DNA of 64,000 nt, taken from contig CABQNT010000013.1 in assembly GCA_902465605.1 (NCBI GenBank), positions 1 to 64,000 of the forward strand, in the 5' to 3' direction. Under the pieces are notes generated by a model, which had not been told where the DNA came from, made no database searches, and saw only the letters and a program-made list of their open reading frames with translations. This stretch comes from Prevotella sp902465605. Lineage in GTDB: Bacteria; Bacteroidota; Bacteroidia; Bacteroidales; Bacteroidaceae. Positions 34,981 to 44,513 of the stretch are shown piece after piece (within the stretch, counting starts at the first letter, position 1; every line of letters begins with the position of its first letter). A program made the position numbers and the translations under genes.

Positions 34981-36318
34981 TCATTCAATAACTAATTTAC
35001 GAATACGCGCGTTTCCCCAATCTGCGATATAGATTTCACCTTGCTCATTCACTGCAACGCCCCATGGATTTTTAAACAGCGACTCTACCGGGCCGCCATC
35101 CTTATATCCAGCTTTACCTGGCTGGCCAGCTACCGTAGACACCACGCCATCGGCAGACAACATACGTATACAGTGGTTGCCATAGTCGGCAATGAACATA
35201 TTGCCATCGTTATCAAACTTGATATCCTTTGGTAAATTAAACAAGGCATCCTCTACCGGACCATCACGGAAACCACTGCCACCAGGGGCGTTGAGTCGTT
35301 TAAAACCTTTTTCGGGATGACGCAAATCCATCATCATGATACCCTGCCGAAACTCTACTGGATTGGCATTAGAATGCAGGGTGATATACAGCTCCCATGG
35401 CTTCTTCGGATTGATGCCCTGTCCATACTGCGAACCGTAGGGCCCTTGTGCCACGATGGTAGCCTCATAGGTGTCGGGATTGATGCGCGCCACCTTACCG
35501 TCACGAAAACGAGTATATAAATGATTGTCCCATGAACTGAAGGTCACAAAGTTGGCATAGCGGTCGCTCCAGACAATGGAAGCATAATCTTTCTTAGAGA
35601 ATTTAGCATTACGCTGGCGCGGATACCATGCTTCTTTGGGGTCAAAGGAGAAGAACACCTCTGGCGTTGACTCGTGAGAAACGGTCACCACACCCGACTT
35701 CCGGTCAACGGTCACCCCATTGGCAAACAGCACCCGGTCCTCTGATTTCGTTGCTTTGATTAACGAAACCATCACGTTTTCTTTCTCATTGATACGCGCC
35801 ACTCCCCAGCTGCCACCGTCACGCCACGACATGAAAAGGTTACCTTCGGCGTCCAATTCCAGATATCTGCCGTAGACATGCGCTTGATCGAGCGAGCCTT
35901 CCACAAAGTCTTTCACACCGTTTCCCACCACCGTGGTGACCTGAGCCTGCGGAGTATACAGGTAAGTAGAGTCGTACACCGCCGAGTCGCTATCCACCAC
36001 AACCTTAATCGCAGGATGCTCACCGGGCAAACGAGGCACGATAGCGTAAATGCGGTTACCACTTGACGAAATAACGGCCGCTTTCTTTTTGTTGAAATAC
36101 ACGGCAATCTTGGATACGTCCGTACCAAAATTCTTACCATTGAGCAAAATTTTATCCTTCGCTCCGCCATGAGTAGGATAAAAAGATGTCAACTCAATCG
36201 GCTGTGAAGGATTGCGCTCAATTCTCATAGGGCCATCTTCCGTACGGTCGCTGCACGAAGCAACAAACAACAAGAACGGCGTGAGCATCAGGCTGCACAC
36301 TAACTTTTTGATTCTCAT
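34981..36318 (-). CDS. Surface lipoprotein with IPT/TIG domain and NHL repeats
   Basis: A 445-residue lipoprotein precursor; start at 36318 (MRIKKLVCS) preferred, with 36336 possible. Lipobox FVASC. Residues about 40-125 form an IPT/TIG immunoglobulin-like domain (IELTSFYPTHGGAKDKILLNGKNFG). The rest is an NHL-type beta-propeller, best seen in LPKDIKFDNDGNMFIADYGNHCIRML and NPWGVAVNEQGEIYIADWGNARIRKL. Such proteins accompany SusCD pairs as extra glycan-binding components, in the place of SusE/F. First gene of the operon. Confidence 0.9.
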   Translation of the reverse strand: MRIKKLVCSLMLTPFLLFVASCSDRTEDGPMRIERNPSQPIELTSFYPTHGGAKDKILLNGKNFGTDVSKIAVYFNKKKAAVISSSGNRIYAIVPRLPGEHPAIKVVVDSDSAVYDSTYLYTPQAQVTTVVGNGVKDFVEGSLDQAHVYGRYLELDAEGNLFMSWRDGGSWGVARINEKENVMVSLIKATKSEDRVLFANGVTVDRKSGVVTVSHESTPEVFFSFDPKEAWYPRQRNAKFSKKDYASIVWSDRYANFVTFSSWDNHLYTRFRDGKVARINPDTYEATIVAQGPYGSQYGQGINPKKPWELYITLHSNANPVEFRQGIMMMDLRHPEKGFKRLNAPGGSGFRDGPVEDALFNLPKDIKFDNDGNMFIADYGNHCIRMLSADGVVSTVAGQPGKAGYKDGGPVESLFKNPWGVAVNEQGEIYIADWGNARIRKLVIE

Positions 36319-36890
36319 CTTTACGAACTGATTCATTTGATTATGGATAAGATGTGGTGCAATGGCCTTTTAAGTGTTCTTTCATCTGTCCATCTTACAT
36401 AAACGTCACATGTGGAAAGAGCATGTCACCTACATACTCGTGAACTCATCACACCCCGTCTGCGGGCTGTGACAGCCACCCGATGTAGATGCACCTTGGC
36501 CTTTGCGAGTGCAAAATTATCTTCATCGTGTTTAAATAGTGTTACCAACATGTGACGATAGAATGAAGAACAAATGAAGTGAATGTTTCCATCGTATGAC
36601 AAAGTGATGACACGACATTCCATCTGCTTTCTATCTTCTTTACGCACAGATGCTTGCAGATCAACCGCAACAGTGCCACAGCCAACGAACAGCACCCTAT
36701 CCAACTGATCACTACATGATGTAGCACTTGGTCGTACAAACAAAAAAAAGGGACTGAACCCGATGGCAAAACTAACTTATGCCGTAAAACTTGCGTAAAA
36801 AATGGTGCGTATTCGTTGACGCTGCTTCTATATAACGACCTTCGCAAGAACTTTTTTCATTTGTTATATAGAAACAATGATAGGCTACAA

Positions 36891-36941
36891 ACAGCGTTTC
36901 TTACACCCCTATATACGGTATAATCATGTAAGAAACGCTGT
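36891..36941. terminator. Long perfect hairpin, probable terminator for the TonB-receptor remnant
   Basis: ACAGCGTTTCTTACA at 36891-36905 is perfectly mirrored at 36927-36941 with a 21-nt loop, 7 bp past the stop of the receptor pseudogene. On the plus strand it is followed by ATTCTTTTT. The larger gap 36319-36948 contains no gene; a weak -7-like TAATTTTG on the minus strand at 36512-36519 may serve the TIG/NHL operon. Confidence 0.7.
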
Positions 36942-36948
36942 ATTCTTT

Positions 36949-39041
36949 TTAGTGGCCCATACGTGAGGTATCAACTTCCTTAACTTTCTTTTCCTTGTAA
37001 CCACCGAACTTATAGACAACGGCAAAAGTAACGGTGGACCAATTGTAGTTGATCTTCATACGATAGTCTTGGTTGCCTTGCACGGAACGGGTGTCGTATT
37101 TATTGTTGAAGATGTTGCTGCCATTGAGGCGCAGTCCCCATTTTCCATCGTGCGACGACCATTGCAGTTTGGCATTCATTCGGAAGATGGGACTGATGTC
37201 ATAAACTCCCTGTATTGCCTTTGACTGAAAGAAAGGATTCAGAATAAGACGCAAGTCCTGTGTTTTGCAAAGTTTTACCGATGCAGTACCTCCAAATATG
37301 GCAGAAAGTTTCTTGCGATCGAATGGCAAGTCGAAGAAATGGCTGCTCTTGTCGTGCCTATAAGTTCCTACGGCAAACACGTTTCCGTTGAGCCATTTGC
37401 CCGCACTGAAGATGGCTGATGCCTGTAGTCCGAAGTTATTTGAATAATCAAAGTTGGTTTCTTTCATGATGACAGCCATGCGGTCTGATGTCTGGTAGGC
37501 ATCTGCACGAAATAGTCGGGCTGTATCCTTGCGAAAGCCGACAGCGTATAACGTCTCTTGATCTGCCACATCAGGTTGACATTATAATAGGAGTATGGTT
37601 TCAAATCGGGATTGCCATGTATCTCCGTGTAGGTGGATGAGTAAAACACATTGCTCATGGTTGACCAATAGCTCGGAAACACTGAATTGGAATTGAAGGA
37701 GAGGTTGAGCAAATGGTTGTCGTTGATGCTCCACAAAGCATTGAGCGTAGGATAGATACGCCATTTATTCCACATCGGGGAGTGGTATTGCTCGGCAGCA
37801 ACGGATGCTTCAAGACTGATTGCCTTGTTGACCTGCTTGCTGAAACCTGCATACATGTTCCATATTCGCTCATTGATGTCAACGCTGCTGGTCGCATTGG
37901 GCAGAATGTTTCCCGTTTTATCGAGGGTGTTCTGATAGCTCTTGTTACTCGCAAACTGTCCTTTCACGCCATACGACAACCCCCACCCATGCGCCAATGA
38001 ATGGGTTTGATCTGCCGTAAACATCCATTTATTGATGGTCTGCTCACTGCTACTTGTCAGGTTGCGTTCTGTTTCCGCCATGCTTTCATCCGCCTGCATC
38101 GTGCCGTTAAGCCATTGTTGTTGCGGAGTGCGATAGTAGGTGTACGAGCCGCTCAGGGTAAGTCCGAAAGGAAGTGAATAGTTTAGATCAACATTGTGCA
38201 GATACACATGACTGTCATGGTGCGTTCTGCTTACACTCAAACCTGTGGTTTGGTTGTTGGAACTGGCCTTTTTCCAATTTCCGGTATAGGCAATGTCGAG
38301 ACGATGATTCTTGCTGAACGCATAATTCATACCTAATCGGTAGTCGTGTGTGATGCCAAACGACTTCTGCCCAATTTCGTCATGATAGTTTACGCGCTTG
38401 TTGCTCAAAGGATGATTGGCTATGTGCGAAGACTCACTGTATGAATTGCCGTTAACGTATTGATACTGCGCATCCAGTCCAAACTTGCCTCTTTGCATAG
38501 AAAGGGCAAGATTGCCAAAGCCAGTTGAATATTTGTTTTGCTGCAATCCACCAACCATCTGTCCCGACAACCGATTGGTGCCAGCATTATCTTTCGTGAC
38601 GACGTTGATAGCCATACCACGAACATGATAGCGAGCTGGGGCAGACAACATCACCTCAGCCTTTGCCAACTGTGCGGCAGGCATCGCTTTCAGTCGTTCT
38701 GCCAGCTGTTCTTGTGTCAACGTAGTGGCTTGACCATTGATAATCAGCGTCACCGCATTGCCCAAGAGGGAGATACTACCAGTGGCATCGCTGACACCGG
38801 GAATGCGTGTAAGCGCCTCGTAAGCGTTGTCGGCTGGCAACTGCTTCAACAGCAGCGGCATATTGTACAATAGCATGCCACGCTCTACCTTGACGATGGG
38901 GCGCGAGCCCTTTACCATTACTTCAGGAAGATTGTGCATCATGGATTCCATGGTGAGCGAATCTTTTGAACTTTGCGCTTGTGCATGAAGGGATAAGGTG
39001 GATACTAAGATACATCCCAAGAAAAACATTCTACATCTCAT
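36949..39041 (-). pseudogene. TonB-dependent outer-membrane beta-barrel receptor, frameshifted
   Basis: The reading frame from ATG 39041 encodes a signal peptide (MRCRMFFLGCILVSTLSLHA), a plug (EVMVKGSRPIVKVERGML, ALTRIPGVSDATGSISLLGN) and a barrel, then runs into a stop after 525 residues at PTRHQTAWLSS. A second frame continues the barrel as AYQTSDRMAVIMKETNFDYS to the end. Joining at about 37495-37500 restores a continuous protein of about 697 residues of the outer-membrane beta-barrel (OMP_b-brl_3) family; one missing base in the ATGCCTACCAG stretch explains it. No homopolymer is present. Whether the shift is real or an assembly error cannot be told. Confidence 0.85.
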
Positions 39042-39056
39042 TTGCAGCTGATACTT

Positions 39057-39260
39057 GATTAAGGGCGGTTCTATAAATTACCACCGTAAAGTTTTTTTAT
39101 GTCAGTATTTTTACGTTTTGTCATCTTGTGGACTCTTTTTGGTTCTATTTGCTTGTTCATTCAGTCGTATAGCTCGCTATACTCCTTCACTCACAAACAA
39201 ATTGAACTCAAAAATAGTCTCACAATCTGTCAAAGCTAATTTATAGAACCGCCCTTAAGT
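39057..39260. mobile_element. 200-bp MITE-like element with perfect 20-bp terminal inverted repeats
   Basis: AAGGGCGGTTCTATAAATTA at 39061-39080 is perfectly mirrored at 39237-39256. TTAA borders both ends, either a target duplication or part of the repeat. A 63-codon open frame inside has no recognisable function. It sits 16-20 bp upstream of the receptor pseudogene start, between that start and the likely promoter. Confidence 0.75.
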
Positions 39261-39288
39261 TTGACTGATTCGACGAATGAACACTGCG

Positions 39289-39317
39289 CAAATATAAAAA
39301 AAAATCATGAATCCAAA
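39289..39317 (-). promoter_or_regulatory. Promoter of the TonB-receptor remnant, displaced by the element
   Basis: On the minus strand TTTG near 39314-39317 and TATATTTG at 39289-39296 are 17 nt apart. Without the 200-bp element this promoter would be about 45 bp from the start codon. Confidence 0.5.
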
Positions 39318-39578
39318 ATTTATTTAGGATGAATCGACAAAAAAAACTTGTATATAATTGACAATAACGGCATTATCGATAGAAGCTATCAAGGAAAAGG
39401 CACAGCGCTTTCGAGCATGATTCAATGCTGAAGAAGAAGGGCCTTTCCATCGATTAACAGTGCCAATGTTCACTCCGTGAAAGAGAGTTTGGAAAGGGAT
39501 GTAGGCGTTTGGAAAGCGTCCACAAATCGTTGACTATTTTTACCAAATTTCGCCCCAAAAACCGCTCTTCAAAACTTT

Positions 39579-39903
39579 CAATCTGGAAAAAATCAATAGG
39601 CTGGCAGGAGGTAAACAGGGAGTAATTGGGACAAGAAATTCGGCTATTTACCATCAAAAGCATGCCTTAACCTGGTTAAAGACATCACTTTGGCAGACAA
39701 TCTACAGGCTGTTGGCCTGCTAAGGCATGCATATTGCCCGCTTAAAGCAATGCTTTTGTCTACAAAACGCGTGAAGCATGAGAGCTAATTGTCGACAAAA
39801 GCACATAACATCCTATTTATCAACGAGATACAAAAGTTGTTTGTCCTTAGCGTATTTTCGGCCACAAGCAAGGTTGTTTGCAAATATGCCAAGCATGAAG
39901 AGG
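39579..39903. repeat. 325-bp composite element E with six 22-bp rows (array E)
   Basis: Left block: a 23-nt stretch beginning CAATCTGGAAAAAATC at 39579-39601, identical to 62442-62464. Middle: six 22-bp rows at 39657-39788 with cores such as AAAGCATGCC, AGGCATGCAT and AAAGCAATGCTTTTG. Right block: 39849-39903, beginning AGCGTATTTTCGGCCA, which matches 62711-62765 at 44 of 55 positions without gaps. Block-to-block distance is 270 nt, against 269 nt in the other copy. It fills much of the gap 39261-40034, which has no gene. Confidence 0.85.
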
Positions 39904-39971
39904 CACGTTGTCAAGAAAAATCATACATACGGACACGCATCATTCTCATTTTGTCAACGTGAACAAAGCGT

Positions 39972-40020
39972 AAAGTTAAAAGGGGATACACCGTTTGGCA
40001 TATCCCCTTTAACTTGTTTT
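39972..40020 (-). terminator. ackA terminator
   Basis: AAGTTAAAAGGGGATA and TATCCCCTTTAACTT form a 15-bp stem with one bulge, about 20 bp after the ackA stop on the minus strand, with A/T tracts inside the stem ends. Confidence 0.85.
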
Positions 40021-40034
40021 TATATCGAAGAAAG

Positions 40035-41234
40035 TTATTTTTCTGATACCAATCGCATGGTGTCGCGGGCGATGACAATCTCTTCATCGGTAGGAATCAC
40101 ACAGACGGTGACCTTCGAGTCGGGGGCAGAAATGATGGCTTCCTTACCCCGAACCTTGTTGGCTTCGGCATCCATCTTTACACCCAAGAACTCTAATCCA
40201 CTGCAAGCCTCGAGGCGAGTACTTATCTGATTCTCGCCTACACCAGCCGTCCACACGATGATATCAACGCCTCCCATGACAGCAGCGTAGGCACCGATAT
40301 ATTTCTTGATGCGGTAGTTGTACATCTTCAATGCCAACTGAGCCTTCTCATTGCCCTCTTCGGCTGCCGATTCTATCTCGCGCATGTCCGATGAGATGCC
40401 AGTAATACCGAGCACACCACTCTCCTTATTCAGGAAATCTGCCATTTCTTGGGGCTTCTTACCTAACTTCTCCATGAGATAGGTAACAGCAGAAGGGTCG
40501 ATATCGCCCGAACGCGAGCCCATCATCACACCAGCCAAGGGGGTCAATCCCATAGAGGTATCGATGCACTTGCCGCCCTTAATGGCTGTAACACTGGCTC
40601 CATTGCCGATGTGGCAGGTGATGATGCGCATGTCCTTTATGTCCTTACCTAAGAATTCGCACACACGTTGTGACACATATTTGTGACTGGTGCCATGGAA
40701 GCCGTAACGGCGTACATGATATTTTTTGTACAGTTCGTATGGCACGGCATAGAGGTAAGCATAATCGGGCATGGTGCTATGGAACGCATTGTCGAACACA
40801 CACACTTGTGGTGTGGTGGGCATGAGTGCATCCACGGCACGCAATCCACGTAGATGACCGGCGTTGTGTACAGGAGCCAAATCGCACAGGCTCTCGATTC
40901 CGTCTTCCACATGCTTATCTACAATCACGCTATCCTCGAACAGGTCGCCGCCTTGCACAATACGATGGCCTACGGCATCAATCTCGCTTAAGGACTTAAT
41001 AGCCCCTATCTCGGGGTCGGTGAGCAAAGAGAACACGAAGTTCACACCTTCTTTATGGTCGGGCATGTCGTGCATGATTTTCTTTTTCTCGCCATTAGGC
41101 AAGGTTACTTTCACAAAGGCCTCATCGAGACCAATACGTTCTACACCTCCCTGAGCCAACACTGACTCATCGGTCATGTTGTAGAGTTTATACTTGATAG
41201 AGCTGCTTCCGCAGTTTAATACTAAGATGTTCAT
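40035..41234 (-). CDS. ackA: Acetate kinase
   Basis: A 399-residue acetate kinase of the ASKHA fold and normal length. MNILVLNCGSSSIKYKLY is the N-terminal signature, RYGFHGTSHKYV contains the catalytic-site His, HIGNGASVTAIKGG binds phosphate, and GLTPLAGVMMGSRSGDIDP the acetate-pocket loop. It converts acetyl phosphate and ADP to acetate and ATP, giving ATP during fermentation. Downstream of pta on the same strand but separated by 400 bp of repeats. Confidence 0.98.
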   Translation of the reverse strand: MNILVLNCGSSSIKYKLYNMTDESVLAQGGVERIGLDEAFVKVTLPNGEKKKIMHDMPDHKEGVNFVFSLLTDPEIGAIKSLSEIDAVGHRIVQGGDLFEDSVIVDKHVEDGIESLCDLAPVHNAGHLRGLRAVDALMPTTPQVCVFDNAFHSTMPDYAYLYAVPYELYKKYHVRRYGFHGTSHKYVSQRVCEFLGKDIKDMRIITCHIGNGASVTAIKGGKCIDTSMGLTPLAGVMMGSRSGDIDPSAVTYLMEKLGKKPQEMADFLNKESGVLGITGISSDMREIESAAEEGNEKAQLALKMYNYRIKKYIGAYAAVMGGVDIIVWTAGVGENQISTRLEACSGLEFLGVKMDAEANKVRGKEAIISAPDSKVTVCVIPTDEEIVIARDTMRLVSEK

Positions 41235-41240
41235 TTTTTA

Positions 41241-41318
41241 GTTTATGAGTTTTTTAGTTTGTTAGTTGATAAGTTTTTTAGTTGACGAGTTTACAAGTTC
41301 ACGAGTTCACGAGTTTAA
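41241..41318. repeat. AGTT octamer array upstream of ackA
   Basis: AGTT recurs largely every 8 bp (for example AGTTGACG, AGTTTACA, AGTTCACG, AGTTCACG, AGTTTAAA at 41279-41318), starting a few bases upstream of the ackA start codon. Confidence 0.85.
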
Positions 41319-41320
41319 AG

Positions 41321-41617
41321 AGCCTCTCCCCCTACCCCTCCCCAAAAGGGAGGGGAGTAGTTAGCTTGGCATGTATTATTTTTTCTTTGTTAAAGCCTCT
41401 CCCCCTGCCCCTCCCCAAAAGAGAGGGGGAGTAGTTAGCTTGGCATGTATTATTTTTTATTTGTTAAAGCCTCTCCCCCTGCCCCTCCCCAAAAGGGAGG
41501 GGAGTAGTTAGCTGTATGATGTTGAATTATGTTGTAGAACTATCAATTTGTGAGCTTATCAATTAAACCAACTATCTATTCCCCTCCCTTTCGGGGAGGG
41601 GTTAAGGGGTGGGGCTG
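41321..41617. repeat. 74-bp GC-rich repeats between ackA and pta
   Basis: Units starting AGCCTCTCCCCCT lie at 41321, 41394 and 41468 (spacing 73 and 74 bp): a GC-rich hairpin (CCCCTCCCCAAAAGGGAGGGG), then AGTAGTTAGCTTGGCATGTA and an AT-rich tail. A related copy in the opposite orientation is at 41579-41617. A single copy is upstream of sufT at 12478-12525. Together with the octamer array it fills the whole gap 41235-41633. Confidence 0.9.
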
Positions 41618-41633
41618 TAACTTGTAAACTATA

Positions 41634-42656
41634 TCACTTCTCCTCCTCTTTCTTGGCATCTTGTGCCTGGCAAGCGGTGATGGCCACCATATAATAGATG
41701 TCGTCTACCGAGCAACCACGGCTAAGGTCGTTCACTGGGCGTGCAATACCCTGCAAGATAGGACCTATGGCAATGGCATTGCCCAAACGTTGTACCAGCT
41801 TATAGCTAATGTTTCCTACTTCCAAATTGGGAACCACCAATACGTTGGCATTGCCAGCGATAGCACTTCCCGGTGCTTTCTTTTGTCCTACCGACATCAC
41901 CAAAGCGGCATCGGCTTGTAACTCGCCATCGATTTTGAGTTGTGGTGCACGCTGCTTTGCCAATTTTGTAGCTTCTGCCACTTTCGCAACGACCTCATGA
42001 GAGGCACTTCCCTTGGTGGAGAAACTCAACATGGCTACGCGTGGTTCTTTAAAACCTGCCACACTCTTGGCCGTCGCTGCCGTGGTAACGGCAATTTGAG
42101 CTAACTGATCTACATCGGGAACAGGGGTAACTGCCACGTCACCCATAACCACTACACCGTTTTCGCCATACTCCTTTGCCTGCGTAATCAACAGCATGGC
42201 ACCACTCACGCAAGTGACACCGGGCGCGCACTTGATGATTTGCAATGCCGGGCGCAATGTATCTCCCGTCGTACTTAATGCACCACTAATCTGTCCATCG
42301 GCACCTTCGGTCTTGATAATCATGCAGCCCAAGTATAAAGGATTCTTCACCAACTCGCGTGCTTGTTCGAGCGTCATGCCCTTTTTCTTTCTAAGCTCGG
42401 CTAACAGCGTGGCATATTCCTCACTCTTGGGATTGTTTTCAGGGTCAATAATGGTAGCCTTGTCGATATTCTTCAGCGCTCGCGCTTCTGCCATTTTGTG
42501 AATCTCCGTTGGGTTACCAATCAAGATAATGTCTGCAATGTCGTCGGCCAATACACGGTCAGCGGCACGTAGCGTTCGCTCCTCCAATGCTTCGGGGAGC
42601 ACAATACGTTGTTTGTCGGCTTTTGCTCGCTCAACAATTTGCTGTAATAAATCCAT
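41634..42656 (-). CDS. pta: Phosphate acetyltransferase
   Basis: A 340-residue PTA_PTB-family enzyme of the short (single-domain) class. MDLLQQIVERAKADKQRIVLPEALEERTLRAADRVL is the family start; GQISGALSTTGDTLRPALQIIK, SGAMLLI and APGSAIAGNANVLVVPNLEVGNI line the CoA and phosphate sites. It converts acetyl-CoA and phosphate to acetyl phosphate, the substrate of AckA. Cytoplasmic. It would be transcribed before ackA. Confidence 0.97.
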   Translation of the reverse strand: MDLLQQIVERAKADKQRIVLPEALEERTLRAADRVLADDIADIILIGNPTEIHKMAEARALKNIDKATIIDPENNPKSEEYATLLAELRKKKGMTLEQARELVKNPLYLGCMIIKTEGADGQISGALSTTGDTLRPALQIIKCAPGVTCVSGAMLLITQAKEYGENGVVVMGDVAVTPVPDVDQLAQIAVTTAATAKSVAGFKEPRVAMLSFSTKGSASHEVVAKVAEATKLAKQRAPQLKIDGELQADAALVMSVGQKKAPGSAIAGNANVLVVPNLEVGNISYKLVQRLGNAIAIGPILQGIARPVNDLSRGCSVDDIYYMVAITACQAQDAKKEEEK

Positions 42657-42840
42657 GATGTTGTTATTTATATTTTGATTTGTGTCATAATAGCGGCATC
42701 AACATGCCTGCAACCCACGGTAGACATCAAAGCAAAAAGAAAGATTTAACTCGTTGACATCCACCCTGTATTGCAATTGCAAAAATAACAAATATTATTG
42801 ACATGCGGAATGAAACGTCTATAAAAATACTAAACATCGC

Positions 42841-42875
42841 AAAAAGGACTGTATTCCACGAAAGAATACAGTCCT
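42841..42875 (-). terminator. Terminator of the second SusC/SusD pair
   Basis: AGGACTGTATTC and GAATACAGTCCT form a perfect 12-bp stem with a 7-nt loop; on the minus strand it is followed by TTTTT. Downstream of susD, in the 296-bp gap before pta. Confidence 0.88.
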
Positions 42876-42952
42876 CAATTTGTATTTTGAATCTACGTGA
42901 TTAGGGCGTCCAACTCTTTATAGCAACAACGCTATAGTAGGGCGTTATCCTA

Positions 42953-44476
42953 TTAAGGATTCTGTTTCAAGTTAGGATTAGCATTGATTTCCTTTACAGG
43001 AAGTTGATGCAAGAATTCCTTGGCGTCTGTTGCCATCTTCTTTTGGGCAGAAGCCTTGTGGTTAGAAGTAACCACAACTTCCTTGCCATCTTTACCTATC
43101 ACTTTGTAGCCCTTGGTGCGGTCAATGGTTTCCTTCCAGCGCTTCATATCAAACCAGTTGGTACCTTCGCCCCAAAGTTCTATACGACGTTGGAAACGAA
43201 CTTCCTTGCGAAGTGCGTCTTGAGTAGCAGGAGCCTCGAAAGCAGGGTTGCGTTTCTTTACAAAAGCGTTAAGCTCTGCCTGTGCTTCGCTTAATTTGTT
43301 TTGTTCAACCAATGCTTCTATTTCGAGCAAGATAGGGTCTTGAACGCGAATAAAACAATAATCTTGTTCCATACCTGCCTCTCCAGCGATAAACTTCACC
43401 TGTTCAAAATCATCGAGATCCTCCATTGATTTCATTCCTGAATTGTGTGTTTGAGCAAGCATTGAAGATGCTACATCAGGATATTCCTCTTTATTAATCC
43501 AAAGTTTTCTACGTGAGTCGGTCTTCGGAATCTGGTTGTACAAATAGTTGTAAATCAGTTTTGTCCTACCACCTGCTGCATATCCACGAGCCAAGAAGTG
43601 GTCCATGTGGCTCCAGTAAGATGCCCACAGTGTAGAGTTTTGTGAGTTGATGTCATATCCCCACAAGATGTCAGCCTGACCAATATCCCATCCACGAGCA
43701 GGTTCGGTCGCCTTATCAGTACCACCTTCGGCAGCAATCTTTGCATAAGTTTCCACATTAGGCCAATCTTCCATTTGTGCATAAGCCTTAGCCAAGTAAG
43801 CAGCAGCCACGGCACGGTCGGCATCTGTGCGAACACCTGTGTTCTTACAATTCTTAACAGCAAAGGTCAAGTCCTCAATAATCTGCTTGTACACCTCTTG
43901 TACGGTAGCACGAGGCAGGTTCTGGTCGGTTGATTTCAACGCCAAAGGCACGCCCAAAGCAGCTTCGTGTCCTTTGTACGTATGCTGATAGAAGTTAACC
44001 AAGTGGAAATAAGCAATGCCACGAAGAGCCAATGCCTCACCTTTTGCAGCCAACACGCCAGGGTCGGTTGATTCTTGTGCAAAGTAAGTCTCCAAGTGCA
44101 GATTCACCTTTGCAATGATTTCATAGAACTGCCCCCATGTAGAACGGGTACGGCGGTAATTCTCCATACGGTTATCGATTTGATAATCATACTGGAACCA
44201 GTTCCAATTTTGATAAGCCACATCCTCACACATCAAGTCAGTAGCTATCTGGAATGCTTTCAAACCGAAATCATCGTGGGAGTCATAAAAATCTTGGAAA
44301 ATCGTATAGATTTTCGCAATGGCAGCTTTTGCAACCCCTGTCTGTGTTTCAGGATTAGCAATTAATTCTTCGTGTCGCTGCTGAGTTTCATATTCTGAAA
44401 CCTCAGGATCGAGATTGCACCCTACGATACCGAACGTGAAAGCGAGTGCAGCTGCAACTTTTATATAATTTTTCAT
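42953..44476 (-). CDS. RagB/SusD family surface nutrient-binding lipoprotein (second pair)
   Basis: A 507-residue SusD homologue with lipobox IVGC (Cys about residue 20). Its helical SusD framework shows in KVNLHLETYFAQ, GEALALRGIAYFHLVNFYQHTY, VQEVYKQIIEDLTFAVKNC, AVAAAYLAKAYAQMEDW and the C-terminal LLEIEALVEQNKLSEAQAELNAF and RRIELWGEGTNWFDMKRWKETID. It binds ligand at the cell surface above its SusC partner. Last gene of a two-gene unit, 38 bp after susC. Confidence 0.95.
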   Translation of the reverse strand: MKNYIKVAAALAFTFGIVGCNLDPEVSEYETQQRHEELIANPETQTGVAKAAIAKIYTIFQDFYDSHDDFGLKAFQIATDLMCEDVAYQNWNWFQYDYQIDNRMENYRRTRSTWGQFYEIIAKVNLHLETYFAQESTDPGVLAAKGEALALRGIAYFHLVNFYQHTYKGHEAALGVPLALKSTDQNLPRATVQEVYKQIIEDLTFAVKNCKNTGVRTDADRAVAAAYLAKAYAQMEDWPNVETYAKIAAEGGTDKATEPARGWDIGQADILWGYDINSQNSTLWASYWSHMDHFLARGYAAGGRTKLIYNYLYNQIPKTDSRRKLWINKEEYPDVASSMLAQTHNSGMKSMEDLDDFEQVKFIAGEAGMEQDYCFIRVQDPILLEIEALVEQNKLSEAQAELNAFVKKRNPAFEAPATQDALRKEVRFQRRIELWGEGTNWFDMKRWKETIDRTKGYKVIGKDGKEVVVTSNHKASAQKKMATDAKEFLHQLPVKEINANPNLKQNP

Positions 44477-44513
44477 ATTTCTTATGTTTTATAATCGTTT
44501 ATAAAGCTGTTTC

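Noticed and set aside
39055..39246. 63-codon frame inside the 200-bp inverted-repeat element
   Set aside because: Too short for a transposase, begins in one terminal repeat and ends in the other, no motif.
39657..39788. 22-bp arrays as CRISPR
   Set aside because: There is no alternation of a conserved repeat with unique spacers of 25-40 bp; rows are 22 bp in total and degenerate. No cas gene is in the window.
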